From assembly GCA_046346665.1 (NCBI GenBank), contig JAXMHQ010000017.1, positions 1 through 64,000 of the forward strand: 64,000 nt of DNA. Reading direction: 5' to 3'. A program made the position numbers and the translations under genes. This DNA comes from JAXMHQ01 sp046346665. Its GTDB lineage: Bacteria > Verrucomicrobiota > Verrucomicrobiia > Limisphaerales > JAXMHQ01. Below are positions 41,523-50,972 of the stretch, in pieces. A model generated the notes under the pieces. It was not told the DNA's origin. It did not search any database and saw nothing but the letters and a program-made list of their open reading frames with translations. Position 1 is the first letter of the stretch. Each line of letters opens with the position of its first letter.

Positions 41523-43121
41523 ATGAAACAATTTGATTACCTCGTGTTAGGCAGCGGGATTGCCGGCCTATTTTGTGCCCTCAAGCTGGCGCCGCACGGG
41601 CGCGTGGCGCTCATCACCAAGAAGGACAAGGCCGAGTCGAACACCAATTACGCCCAGGGCGGCATCGCGTCCGTCACCAGCAAGGAGGATTCGGTTGAGA
41701 TTCATGTCCAGGACACCCTGACGGCCGGGGCGGGATTGTGCCGCGAGAGCGTGGTGCGGACGATCGTCGAGGAGGGGCCGCCGCGGATCCAGGAATTGAT
41801 CGAGCTGGGAATGCGATTCAGCGAGCGCGAGGTGCCGAGCGCGCCGGGCGAGCGCGAACTGGACCTGGGCCGCGAAGGCGGACATTCGAAGCGGCGCATC
41901 CTTCACGCGAAGGACGTGACCGGGCGGGAGATTGAGCGGGCGCTCCTGGCGGCGGTGGCCCAGCGGCCAAACATCACGATTTTTGAAAACCATTTTGCGA
42001 TCGATCTCCTGATGAGCCGCAAGTTCGGTGTGCCGGGGGAAAATCGCTGCCTCGGCGCCTACGTGCTTAACAAACCGGCGGGAACCGTCGAGACCTTTGT
42101 GGCGCCGGTCACGATGATGGCGACGGGCGGTTGCGGTAAGGTGTACCTCTACACGACCAATCCCGACATCGCCACCGGCGACGGCGTGGCGATGGCTTAC
42201 CGGGCCGGGGCGACGATCAGCAACATGGAATTTGTCCAGTTCCACCCCACCTGCCTCTACCATCCGCGGGCCAAATCGTTCCTGGTCAGCGAAGCCGTGC
42301 GCGGCGAGGGCGGCGTGCTGAAGACCTTGGACGGCCGCGAGTTCATGGATGCCTATGACCCGCGAAAAAGCCTGGCGCCGCGCGATATCGTCGCCCGGGC
42401 GATTGACAGCGAGATGAAAAAGACCGGCGCGGATTGCGTCGTGCTCGACATCACCCACAAGCCCGCGCGATTCATCATCGACCGCTTTCCGAACATTTAC
42501 GAAACCTGCCTGCGCTACGGGATCGACATCACGCGCGAGCCGATCCCGGTGGTGCCGGCGGCGCATTACCAGTGCGGTGGAGTGGTGACGACGGTGGACG
42601 GGCAGACCGAAATCCCGGGGCTGTTCGCGATCGGCGAGGTGGCCTGCACCGGGCTGCACGGGGCGAACCGGCTGGCCAGCAATTCCCTCCTGGAAGCGCT
42701 CGTGTGCTCCCATCGCGCGGCCGATTACGTGTCCCGGCACCCGCAGCCGCCGGTCGATTGTTCCATCCCGAAGTGGCATTCCGGCGACGCCCACAACCCG
42801 GACGAAATGGTGGTGGTCTCCCATAACTGGGATGAAATCCGGCGCTGCATGTGGGATTACGTGGGCATTGTGCGGACGAACAAGCGGCTGCAGCGGGCCC
42901 AAAGCCGGATCGCGAACCTGCAGCAGGAAATCCTGGAGTATTACTGGAATTTCATCGTGACCAGCGACCTGCTGGAACTGCGCAATATCGCGACGGTTGC
43001 GGAAATGATCGTGCGTTGCGCGCTGCAGCGCCCCGAAAGCCGCGGGTTACACTACACGCTCGATCATCTCCAGCCCGACCCCGCCTGGGCCCAACGCGAC
43101 AGCCTGGTCCGGCGAAGCTAG
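41523..43121 (+). CDS. nadB: L-aspartate oxidase
   Basis: 532 residues. FAD-binding GSGIAGLFCALKL lies at the N-terminus. SNTNYAQGGIA, EGGHSKRRILHAKD, MEFVQFHPTCLY, SEAVRGEGG and FAIGEVACTGLHGANRLASN follow, and the C-terminal helical domain matches NadB rather than succinate dehydrogenase. It oxidises aspartate to iminoaspartate, the first step of de novo NAD synthesis. It follows panC closely. nadA and nadC are not in the window. Confidence 0.96.
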   Translation: MKQFDYLVLGSGIAGLFCALKLAPHGRVALITKKDKAESNTNYAQGGIASVTSKEDSVEIHVQDTLTAGAGLCRESVVRTIVEEGPPRIQELIELGMRFSEREVPSAPGERELDLGREGGHSKRRILHAKDVTGREIERALLAAVAQRPNITIFENHFAIDLLMSRKFGVPGENRCLGAYVLNKPAGTVETFVAPVTMMATGGCGKVYLYTTNPDIATGDGVAMAYRAGATISNMEFVQFHPTCLYHPRAKSFLVSEAVRGEGGVLKTLDGREFMDAYDPRKSLAPRDIVARAIDSEMKKTGADCVVLDITHKPARFIIDRFPNIYETCLRYGIDITREPIPVVPAAHYQCGGVVTTVDGQTEIPGLFAIGEVACTGLHGANRLASNSLLEALVCSHRAADYVSRHPQPPVDCSIPKWHSGDAHNPDEMVVVSHNWDEIRRCMWDYVGIVRTNKRLQRAQSRIANLQQEILEYYWNFIVTSDLLELRNIATVAEMIVRCALQRPESRGLHYTLDHLQPDPAWAQRDSLVRRS

Positions 43122-43137
43122 AGCCGGGACCGGTTGA

Positions 43138-46100
43138 ATGACCCTCTGGCATTTCTCAAAGGCCATGTTTCTTAATCCCCGCGCTCCCAAATCTGCCGTT
43201 GTTTTGCGGTTGGGCTTCGCGGGCGCGCTGGCCTGCTTCTGTGCGGCAGCCGTTTTGCCGGGCCGCGCCGACGCAGGTCAGGCTCCGGTCACCCTCTCCG
43301 ATGGCCTGATGGCGTATGAAGGATTTAACTATCCCGCCGGCAGCTTGGCCGGTCTTGCCGGCGGGACTGGTTGGGCCGGCGGCTGGTCCAACATCCATGG
43401 TTCAACTGCAAGTATCGTGGTTTCCAGCCCCGTGGCGGGCACTCATGCTCCCGCCGGTTTCGATTTGCGATCCGCCGGGAACTCCGCCCGGCTGGCATCC
43501 GTTGCCCGGTGCGGACGCCGGCTGGATTGCTCCGCCGGCGGCGCGTTCAGCGGCTATCTGGATGCCAACGGCCACATCGGCGCCGACGGCAGGACGCTTT
43601 ACGTCTCCTTTCTGCAGCAGGCCGGCAGCCCATCGCCAGGCTTCGAACTCGAATTCCATCGCGGCGACCTCGGCGAGGCTGGCCGCATCGCGGGCATCGG
43701 CAACGCATTCAACAGCACCACCATTAATTTACGGGCGCCGGATTCGATTCAAACGCCCCTGGGTTGGGGAGACACCAACGTCAATTTCTACATCCTCCGA
43801 ATCGATTTCGAAGCCGGCAACGACGACATCACCGTCTATTGCAATCCCACGGCCGCTGTTGAGGCCGGAAACGAGCCGGTCCTGACGCTGCCCGGAGCGG
43901 CGGACCTGGCCTTCGACGGGATCGCTTTGGCGGCGTCGAACGGGGTGAGCGTGGTGCACGACGAAATCCGTTTGGGAGCCAGTTGGGATGCGGTGCTGGG
44001 CGGGCCGCCGATGTTTGTGATTCAACCGACCAACCAGGACAGGTGTTCCGGGCAGTTGGCGGATTTCACCGCCGTGGCCCAGAGCGCGCAGCCGGTCGTG
44101 TACCAATGGTATCGCCGGTTGAATTCACTGCTTCCGGGCGAGACCAACGTTTCCTTGGCGGTCAGCGCCGGGGCGCCGGGGATCGAATCCTACTGGGCCG
44201 TGGCGTCCAACAATCTCGGTTCCGCCACCAGCGTGGTGGCCAGGCTAACCAGCAGCCCGCTCCGGCTTTCGATGCCCGCGATCACCGTGCTGGGGGCGGG
44301 AAGCAACCTCGTGCTCCAGGCGTCCACGGATGGCGCAGGTCCTGCGTCATTCCAGTGGTACAAAGACGGCACGGCTCTGGCGGGCCAGACCGGACCCGCC
44401 TTGATGAAGACCAATCCGGGATTCTTTGATGCCGGGGACTATGAATTGACGGCCGGCAATTCCTACGGCGCCGTCACCGCGACGGTTACGGTGGTGTCGG
44501 CGGAACTCGGAGGATTGCTCGCTTACGAAGGATTCAATTATCCGGGCGGAAATCTCGCAGGCCGGAACGGTGGGACGGGATGGAGCGGTCCCTGGGCTCT
44601 TGTTGTCGGCGCCCCCGCGAGCGTTCCCCAGGCCAGCCTGGCGGCCGGACCCAATGCGCCCCCGGCCTTTGATTTCGGTTCCGTCGATGGATCGGCATTT
44701 CAGCCTCCGTACGGGCGCGCCGGGCGTTTTCTCGATTGTTCGACGGATGGTCTTTTTGCGTTTTACGGACTGCTCGATTCCCACGGTCGGATCGGGGCGG
44801 ACGGGAAGACGGTGTATCTGAGTTTTCTGCAGCGCCCGAACAACCTCACCAGCTTTTATGAATTCGAACTTCACCGGGACGATCTTGGAGACGCAGGCCG
44901 CATCGGCGGGATAGGCAACGACAACGGCAATGCCACAACCGTGAACCTGCGGTGCGGCGGCGCGCAAATCCCGATCGCCGCCGGCTCGACGAACGTCAGT
45001 TTCTACGTCCTGAGAATCGACTTCCACGACGGCAATGACGACGTGCGGGTTTATCAGAATCCCACGACTTCCAGCGAGCCCGCGATCCCTTCATTGTCCC
45101 TGCCGGCGGCGGGCGATTTTTCATTCAACGGCATTTCCCTCGCGGCCTACCTGAACGATCGCACGGTGTCGCACGATGAAATCCGAGTGGGATTGACATG
45201 GAACGATGTGACCGGCGCGCCGGTCTCAGCGCTGCGGATGATTGCCTACACCAATCGTCAGTCCGTTCTGGACCTCGCCGCGGCGCCCGGCCACACCTAC
45301 CGCCTTCAAACATCGGGGGCGGTGGGAGGCCCCTGGACAAACCTGGGCGTCGTGGTCGAGCCGAACAACGGCCCGGCCCGGCTGCTCGACACCAATGTGT
45401 CGGATCCGCAGCGATTCTACAGGGCTTTGTCCGCTCCCGCGAACGCCGTCGGGATTACATTTGCCGATTTCGAGGGCGCGACTTATGCGGGATGGATTGC
45501 CACCGGCACGGCTTTCGGGTCGGGACCGGCGAAGGGATCGTTGCCGTCGCAAGGGACAGTTTCAGGATTCCAGGGTGCCGGCCTGGTCAATTCCTTCAAC
45601 AACTTTGATGCCTCCACGGGCACCTTGACGTCCGCCGCCTTCATCGTCCCGGCTCCATGCCTGGAATTTCTCATCGGGGGCGGCAATTATCCCGGCCAGA
45701 CCTGCCTGAATCTCCTCGTAAACGGTGTCATCGTACGATCCGCCACCGGGTCCAACTCCGAGACGCTGGCGCCCGTGAAGTGGGACGTCAGTCCGTACCT
45801 CGGCCAAAGCGCCGTGCTCCAGGTCGTCGATTCCGCCACGGGTCCCTACGGTCACGTCCTGGTGGACCAGATCCGATTCTCGAACGAGCGGTTCTTCCCC
45901 GACCCCCGGAAGTCTTTCCTGGTGACCAATGCGTATTTGAATCTGCCCGTCAAAACCGGCGCGCCGCTCCGCCGGGCAAACCTGTCCGCCGGCGGGAAGA
46001 TTGTGCGTCAATTTGATATAGAATTGGCGGACGGTCCGCCCGATTTCTGGGTGTTCCTGGACCTATTGCCGTTTCAGAATCAGACGGTGGAATTGAGCGT

Positions 46101-47478
46101 GGACCAGTTGCTGCCTGCCGATTCCACCGCGATGGCGTTGATCCAGCAGTCCTCGGGTCTGGAAGGCGCCACGAATCTTTACCGGGAAACGCTTCGGCCC
46201 TGGGTTCATTTCTCGTCGCGTCGGGGCTGGCTGAATGATCCCAACGGACTGGTATGGGACCAGGGTGAGTATCACCTCTATTACCAGCATAATCCTTATG
46301 GCTGGGGATGGAACGACATACACTGGGGACATGCCGTCAGCTCAAACCTGGTTCAATGGACGGAATTGCCCGTCGCTGTTTATCCGCATCAGTACGGCGA
46401 TTGGGTGTTTTCGGGCAGCGCGGTAGTGGACGTGAACAACACTTCCGGGTTCCAGCAGGGTGCGGCGCCGCCGGTGGTGATTGCCTACACCAGCACCGGC
46501 CGCGGCGAATGCATCGCCTACAGCAACGATCGGGGCCGCACGTTCACGGAATTCTCCGGAAATCCCGTCGTCGTCCACAATGGCCGGGATCCCCGGCTGC
46601 TCTGGTACGCTCCTTCCAATCATTGGGTCATGGCGGTCTATGACGCTTCGGCCGGGGACGCCGTCGCGTTTTACTCCTCACCGGACCTGAAACAATGGAC
46701 TTACCGGAGCCGCAGCGCCGGCTTTTATGAATGTCCGGACCTGGTTCAACTGCCGGTGGACGGCCAGGCGAATCAGACAAAATGGATGTTGAGCGATGCC
46801 GGATGCGGTTATCAGCTGGGGCAATTCGACGGCCGGGTGTTCACGCCGGAAACCGCCAAGTTGCCGGGCCACGGCGGTTCCAGCTTCTACGCGCCGCAAA
46901 CCTACAGCCGCATGCCGCCGGGCGACACCCGGTGCGTGCGCATCGGGTGGCAGCAACTGGACCTGCCCGGCATGCCGTTCGACCAGATGATGTCCTTCCC
47001 CACGGAACTCACCTTGCGCACACTGACCGCCGGCATTCGGCTTTGCTGGCAGCCAGTCGCCGAAATCACCAATCTCTACGCCGGTCAATATGCCTGGACC
47101 AATCTCGTCCTGGCGCCCGGGAACAATCCCCTGGCCGGCATTCGCGCGTCCGTATTCGATTTGAAGGCGCAATTCAGACCGGGCACGAACCGGGTCACTT
47201 TCGGTTTCCAGGGCATTGCCGTGACCTGGGATGGGGCCACGCAAACGATCATCTGCGGCGGACTTGCCAACCCGCTGCCTCCCGTGAACGGCGTCGTTCA
47301 GGTGGAGATCCTGGCGGATCGCGACTGCGTGGAAACCTTCGGTAACATCGGCCAGGTGTTCATGCCGGTATCCATCCTGAATCCGGCCGGCTCCGCGCTC
47401 GTTTCCGTCACCTGCACCGGCGGCGCCGTCGCTTTCGATTCGCTCCTGGTCACCAAATTGAAATCCGCCTGGCCGTGA
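43138..47478 (+). CDS. giant secreted GH32 enzyme (fructanase/invertase type) with duplicated N-terminal modules
   Basis: 1446 residues. The start may instead be the ATG at 43165 (MFLNPRAPKSAVVLRLGFAG), nearer the signal peptide. A lectin-like module (YEGFNYPAGSLAGLAGGTGW) is repeated later as YEGFNYPGGNLAGRNGGTGW, and Ig-like segments lie between the copies. A further sandwich domain (about 780-930) leads to a five-bladed GH32 propeller from about residue 1015. Its three catalytic motifs are visible: WLNDPNG (about 1031), RDP (about 1150) and ECPD (about 1198). Retaining GH32 enzymes hydrolyse levan, inulin or sucrose. The usual C-terminal beta-sandwich of GH32 follows, with DRDCVETFGN. Substrate cannot be fixed from sequence. 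Confidence 0.92.
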   Translation: MTLWHFSKAMFLNPRAPKSAVVLRLGFAGALACFCAAAVLPGRADAGQAPVTLSDGLMAYEGFNYPAGSLAGLAGGTGWAGGWSNIHGSTASIVVSSPVAGTHAPAGFDLRSAGNSARLASVARCGRRLDCSAGGAFSGYLDANGHIGADGRTLYVSFLQQAGSPSPGFELEFHRGDLGEAGRIAGIGNAFNSTTINLRAPDSIQTPLGWGDTNVNFYILRIDFEAGNDDITVYCNPTAAVEAGNEPVLTLPGAADLAFDGIALAASNGVSVVHDEIRLGASWDAVLGGPPMFVIQPTNQDRCSGQLADFTAVAQSAQPVVYQWYRRLNSLLPGETNVSLAVSAGAPGIESYWAVASNNLGSATSVVARLTSSPLRLSMPAITVLGAGSNLVLQASTDGAGPASFQWYKDGTALAGQTGPALMKTNPGFFDAGDYELTAGNSYGAVTATVTVVSAELGGLLAYEGFNYPGGNLAGRNGGTGWSGPWALVVGAPASVPQASLAAGPNAPPAFDFGSVDGSAFQPPYGRAGRFLDCSTDGLFAFYGLLDSHGRIGADGKTVYLSFLQRPNNLTSFYEFELHRDDLGDAGRIGGIGNDNGNATTVNLRCGGAQIPIAAGSTNVSFYVLRIDFHDGNDDVRVYQNPTTSSEPAIPSLSLPAAGDFSFNGISLAAYLNDRTVSHDEIRVGLTWNDVTGAPVSALRMIAYTNRQSVLDLAAAPGHTYRLQTSGAVGGPWTNLGVVVEPNNGPARLLDTNVSDPQRFYRALSAPANAVGITFADFEGATYAGWIATGTAFGSGPAKGSLPSQGTVSGFQGAGLVNSFNNFDASTGTLTSAAFIVPAPCLEFLIGGGNYPGQTCLNLLVNGVIVRSATGSNSETLAPVKWDVSPYLGQSAVLQVVDSATGPYGHVLVDQIRFSNERFFPDPRKSFLVTNAYLNLPVKTGAPLRRANLSAGGKIVRQFDIELADGPPDFWVFLDLLPFQNQTVELSVDQLLPADSTAMALIQQSSGLEGATNLYRETLRPWVHFSSRRGWLNDPNGLVWDQGEYHLYYQHNPYGWGWNDIHWGHAVSSNLVQWTELPVAVYPHQYGDWVFSGSAVVDVNNTSGFQQGAAPPVVIAYTSTGRGECIAYSNDRGRTFTEFSGNPVVVHNGRDPRLLWYAPSNHWVMAVYDASAGDAVAFYSSPDLKQWTYRSRSAGFYECPDLVQLPVDGQANQTKWMLSDAGCGYQLGQFDGRVFTPETAKLPGHGGSSFYAPQTYSRMPPGDTRCVRIGWQQLDLPGMPFDQMMSFPTELTLRTLTAGIRLCWQPVAEITNLYAGQYAWTNLVLAPGNNPLAGIRASVFDLKAQFRPGTNRVTFGFQGIAVTWDGATQTIICGGLANPLPPVNGVVQVEILADRDCVETFGNIGQVFMPVSILNPAGSALVSVTCTGGAVAFDSLLVTKLKSAWP

Positions 47479-47567
47479 AGCTTTAGCCCGGAAGGGCCGC
47501 CGGATCAAGGTCCAGATCCACGGAGAAGACGGGTTCTTACCGCGAATGGCACGGATTCGGGGCATGA

Positions 47568-47719
47568 AGGCAGAGGAATGACGGCACCTTTCCGGTACCA
47601 GATCGCGGTGGCCGTGGTGAGAGTGACATTGGTATCCCGGCTGTTCAGTGACTCATTAGGGGAATGGGGGACAGGTGCTGCCATTGATTTTATTCCATTG
47701 CCGAACATTCCCCTGCCTT
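47568..47719. repeat. family N element carrying a serpin gene fragment
   Basis: The left arm is AGGCAGAGGAATG (47568-47580). The right arm is CATTCCCCTGCCTT (47706-47719), complementary with one mismatch. The interior contains a 71-bp piece of the serpin gene and a second GGGGAATGGGGGACAG segment. A complete family N element without cargo is at 52874-52955. The rest of 47479-47896 shows no gene. Confidence 0.8.
47587..47657 (-). pseudogene. 71-bp duplicated serpin fragment
   Basis: The sequence 47587-47657 equals 51799-51869 at all but one position by direct reading. It encodes SLNSRDTNVTLTTATAIWYRKG on the minus strand, matching serpin residues with one change. It lacks start, stop and flanking serpin sequence, so it cannot be functional by itself. 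Confidence 0.92.
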
Positions 47720-47896
47720 CTGTCGGCGCGTTGTTGGGACCTTGCCGCCGCCGCGCATATCTTGGCTCGCTTGGTTCACAACCTGGCATCGGGGGCTGAT
47801 TCGAATGATTGCTGGCACAGCGGGCTGCCGCCGACCGAACGCTCGACTGCGTTGAACTACGTAAGTGCGTTCAAGAGCGTCTGCGGACTACGCTGG

Positions 47897-48967
47897 TTAG
47901 TTCTCGCTCTTCAGGCGCTTCTGGCCCTGCACCATTTTGTGCCAGCCGTATGTGAGCGAGGTGCGGAACCCGTCCATTTTCAGATCGGTGGGGGCGCTGT
48001 CGTTGACCGTGGCTATGTAGCCGGCGGTGAGTGAGAGGTTGTCGTTGATCTGGTAGCCGAGGGTGAAGCCGACGGCCAGGGTGTTGAGCGAATCGCCCGC
48101 GACTCCGTTCAAACTCGACTTACCGCCCGCCAAATAGGTTGTGTCGAGTGAACCCCAAAATTGTTCGGTGAAGTCCCGGGTGAGATGCGCTTCCAGTTGG
48201 AACTTGGGATTCGTGCTCAACGTCTGGCCCACGTAATCGTTGTTATCACTGAAAAACCAGACCGAGGGAAACACCTCAAAAGTGGTTCGCCGGCCGGGCA
48301 CCCACGGACCGATCTGCCAGACGATGGGCGCACCCACCCGTCCATACCAGCGGTTCTGGCCCAGGTTCAACGGTTGACTGCTGTCATATTCGCCGATGGG
48401 GAACACGACATCCGCGATCAAGTCGAGCGAGAACTTCGGTTCGTAGCGCATCATGTCGGGGATGTTCATGATCGCCTTGGGGCCGATCAGGTTGTAACCC
48501 ACTTCCAGCGTCGGGTCGCCGAAACCATTGGCGGGCTGGTTGTAGCTCTGGCCGGCGACGGTGGTTTCGCCGGAAATCCGGCCCACCGGCTCCAGAACCG
48601 CGAGGGTGAGCGTGCGGCCGAACAGGGGCAGCAATTTGGCGTAACCCACCATTGCAACGTTCGCGTCAATGTTGGCATTGGCCGAGACGAGGTCCGCGGG
48701 GTCCACGGGATTGGCATTGCCGCTCAGGGATTGGTAGATCACCGGCACGGCGTTCGCCCCGGCGAGACTTTTCCAATAGAAGCGCGGAGGAATTTGTGCA
48801 AACGCGATTGTCTGGCCAGTGATCGTCAGGGCCAGGATCGTGGCGGCGAGGCGCCGTGAGCGCGAGCCGGAAGAAATGTGACCCCCTTCGCGCTGTGGTT
48901 TGGTTTCAATGTTCATGGCATCGGGCGTCGGCTGAATTGAGTTCATTTTGTTTTCGGGTGCGATCAC
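47897..48967 (-). CDS. outer-membrane MetA-pathway/transporter-like protein
   Basis: 356 residues if the GTG at 48967 is used, which overlaps the sulfatase stop (GTGA). ATG starts at 48946 and 48916 are also possible. A signal peptide (RLAATILALTITGQTIAFAQ) is followed by a strand-rich barrel with NQPANGFGDPTLEVGYNLIG, FSLDLIADVVFPIGEY and LSTNPKFQLEAHLTRDFTEQ. This fits the phenol MetA-degradation-pathway outer-membrane family (PF13557-like). Many members are uncharacterised barrels. Tight coupling to the sulfatase suggests uptake or export of a sulfated compound, which is an inference. Confidence 0.8.
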   Translation of the reverse strand: MIAPENKMNSIQPTPDAMNIETKPQREGGHISSGSRSRRLAATILALTITGQTIAFAQIPPRFYWKSLAGANAVPVIYQSLSGNANPVDPADLVSANANIDANVAMVGYAKLLPLFGRTLTLAVLEPVGRISGETTVAGQSYNQPANGFGDPTLEVGYNLIGPKAIMNIPDMMRYEPKFSLDLIADVVFPIGEYDSSQPLNLGQNRWYGRVGAPIVWQIGPWVPGRRTTFEVFPSVWFFSDNNDYVGQTLSTNPKFQLEAHLTRDFTEQFWGSLDTTYLAGGKSSLNGVAGDSLNTLAVGFTLGYQINDNLSLTAGYIATVNDSAPTDLKMDGFRTSLTYGWHKMVQGQKRLKSEN

Positions 48968-50781
48968 GGTTTCGGGTCAGCCATCATTTCCTTGGGTGGG
49001 ATAAACTGCTTCTGGTAGACGAGCGGCGGGAAACCGTCCACCACCGGATAGCGATCGGGAAGCCGCTTTTCCTGCTGCTCCCAAATGACGCGGCTGGGCA
49101 GGATCACGTTGTTGGCCCGGACATAGTCGTCCCAGAGCGCCAGGAGCGCCTTGACTTTTTCGGGTTGCTGGGCGGCCAGATCGTGGCGTTCGCCCAGATC
49201 GTCAGCGAGATTGAACAACTGCCATTCCCCCGTGCCGTAAGGTCTGTATTGCCAGACCAGTTTCCAATCGCCCTGCCGCACGGCCCGATTGCCGAAAATC
49301 TCCCACGCGATGTGATCCTGGGTTGCGCGGGGTGATTCCTCCTGGCCCGCCAGCGTTTTGACCCACGACTTGCCGATCAACGGCGGCGGTTCCTGACCGT
49401 TGACTGTCTTGGGATAACTGGCGCCGGCCACTTCGAGCAGCGTGGGCATGATGTCCGCCACATGCATGACGCCGCGGTTGATGCTCCCTGGAGGCCGCTT
49501 GACGATCGGGCCGCTGACGATGAGCGCGTTTCGGATGCCGCCCTCGGCAAGGTTGCCTTTGTACTGGCTAAACGGGGTCATCGAAACCTGGGCCCACATC
49601 GGGCCGTAGCCGACGTAGGATTGCGGATCACCCCAGGCTTTGAAATGCGTCTGCGACCAGGCGATCGAAGCGAACAGGAAATTGGCCGTGCCTGGCGAGC
49701 CCACAATCTGTTGGAAGAGGTCGGTTCCTTCCGCGCCGTTGTCCCCGAACACGATGAAGATCGTGTTGTCGTATTCGCCTATCTTCTTGAGATAATCAAT
49801 CAGCCGGCCGACGTGGTAGTCCATGTTCTCCACCAGGCCGGCGTAGAGCTCCATCTTTCTTCCCATGAAAGCTTTTGTCGCGGGCGCCAGGGTAGTGGAA
49901 TCGGGCAAAAACCACATGCGTTCGGCCAGTTCCGTCTCCTTGGGCACGAGGCCCATTTCAATCTGGCGCTGCAGCCGCTCCTTGCGCACCGCGTCCCAAC
50001 CCTTGTCGTATTCGCCCACGTGCCGGTCGCGCCATTCGCGCGGCAGATGATACGGGTCATGCGGTGCCTGGTGCGCGACGTAAGCGAAGAACGGTTTGCC
50101 ATCCGCCCGGTTCGCCTCGATGTAACCGATCATCTTGTCCGTGTAGGTCTTCGTGGCGTAGTAATGCCTGGGCAGTGACTTGAGGTAGCGTCCATCCTCG
50201 GTGAACGTGGATTTCGGAGTGTTGGCGCTGAAATTCGCCATGTCCCAGTAGCTGCCCGCGCCGTCGAGCAGCGCGAAGTCACGCTCGAATCCGCGCGCGG
50301 CGGGGATTTGGTCGGGCTGCTTCCCCATGTGCCATTTGCCGGCCATATAGGTGTGGTAACCGCTGTCCTTGAGCAGTTGCGGCAGGGTCGCCACACGGGT
50401 GTTGAGGTAGCCTTCGTAGCCGTCCACGCCCCGTTGGTTGGGCGCCGTCATCTCGTTCATGTTGCCCAGGCCGTTGAGATGCGTGTCAGTCCCGCTGAGC
50501 AGCATGGAGCGCGTGGGCGAGCAACTGGCGTGCGTGTAGAACTGGGTGCAGCGCAAGCCCGCTTTGGCGAGCGAATCGAGGTTCGGTGTCTTGATCTCGC
50601 CCCCGAAGCAGCCCATGTCCGAAAAGCCCAGATCATCACCGAGGATGATCACGATGTTCGGTCGCTTGCCGGTGCCGGCGTTCGAGGGGTTGGCGGCCTG
50701 CGAGGCCGCAGTCGTTGCCACAAGCGCGGCCACCCACCAAACACGGATGAGGTGTTGTGTGTCCATGGTCTTTGTTCTCAT
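48964..50781 (-). CDS. secreted arylsulfatase-type sulfatase
   Basis: 605 residues, with an alternative start at the internal ATG at 50766. An N-terminal signal (IRVWWVAALVATTAASQA) precedes RPNIVIILGDDLGFSDMGCF, which holds the metal-binding Asp pair. Cys87 in CSPTR is the residue converted to formylglycine. GKWHMGK and VFGDNGAEG are also present. It removes sulfate esters. The layout is closest to the arylsulfatase A-like (AtsA) group. No sulfatase-maturing enzyme lies in the window. It is followed by a coupled outer-membrane protein gene. Confidence 0.93.
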   Translation of the reverse strand: MRTKTMDTQHLIRVWWVAALVATTAASQAANPSNAGTGKRPNIVIILGDDLGFSDMGCFGGEIKTPNLDSLAKAGLRCTQFYTHASCSPTRSMLLSGTDTHLNGLGNMNEMTAPNQRGVDGYEGYLNTRVATLPQLLKDSGYHTYMAGKWHMGKQPDQIPAARGFERDFALLDGAGSYWDMANFSANTPKSTFTEDGRYLKSLPRHYYATKTYTDKMIGYIEANRADGKPFFAYVAHQAPHDPYHLPREWRDRHVGEYDKGWDAVRKERLQRQIEMGLVPKETELAERMWFLPDSTTLAPATKAFMGRKMELYAGLVENMDYHVGRLIDYLKKIGEYDNTIFIVFGDNGAEGTDLFQQIVGSPGTANFLFASIAWSQTHFKAWGDPQSYVGYGPMWAQVSMTPFSQYKGNLAEGGIRNALIVSGPIVKRPPGSINRGVMHVADIMPTLLEVAGASYPKTVNGQEPPPLIGKSWVKTLAGQEESPRATQDHIAWEIFGNRAVRQGDWKLVWQYRPYGTGEWQLFNLADDLGERHDLAAQQPEKVKALLALWDDYVRANNVILPSRVIWEQQEKRLPDRYPVVDGFPPLVYQKQFIPPKEMMADPKP

Positions 50782-50805
50782 AGCTTACTTGTCGGTTGGT
50801 CAATA

Positions 50806-50937
50806 TTATTGCGCCTGGATGGTAACCAACGGCAGTTTCTCGAGGCGGCCGGTATCTGCCAGCGTGAACAAGAACACGACCATCGTCAGCGAGCGTTTAC
50901 TACGCAGGTCGCCGGTGTCAAGTGATCGCTGACTCAC
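50806..50937 (-). pseudogene. possible short ORF or gene relic
   Basis: A 43-codon frame from a GTG at 50937 reads LRSKRSLTMVVFLFTLADTG, then RLEKLPLVTIQAQ and stop. The start of the frame is preceded by serpin-downstream DNA. I do not recognise the peptide. It has a hydrophobic core, but no homologue comes to mind. It may be the tail of a lost gene between the sulfatase and serpin genes. Confidence 0.3.
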
Positions 50938-50972
50938 TATTGCGCCTCGAAGAGGTTTGCCTTCCGGCAGGA

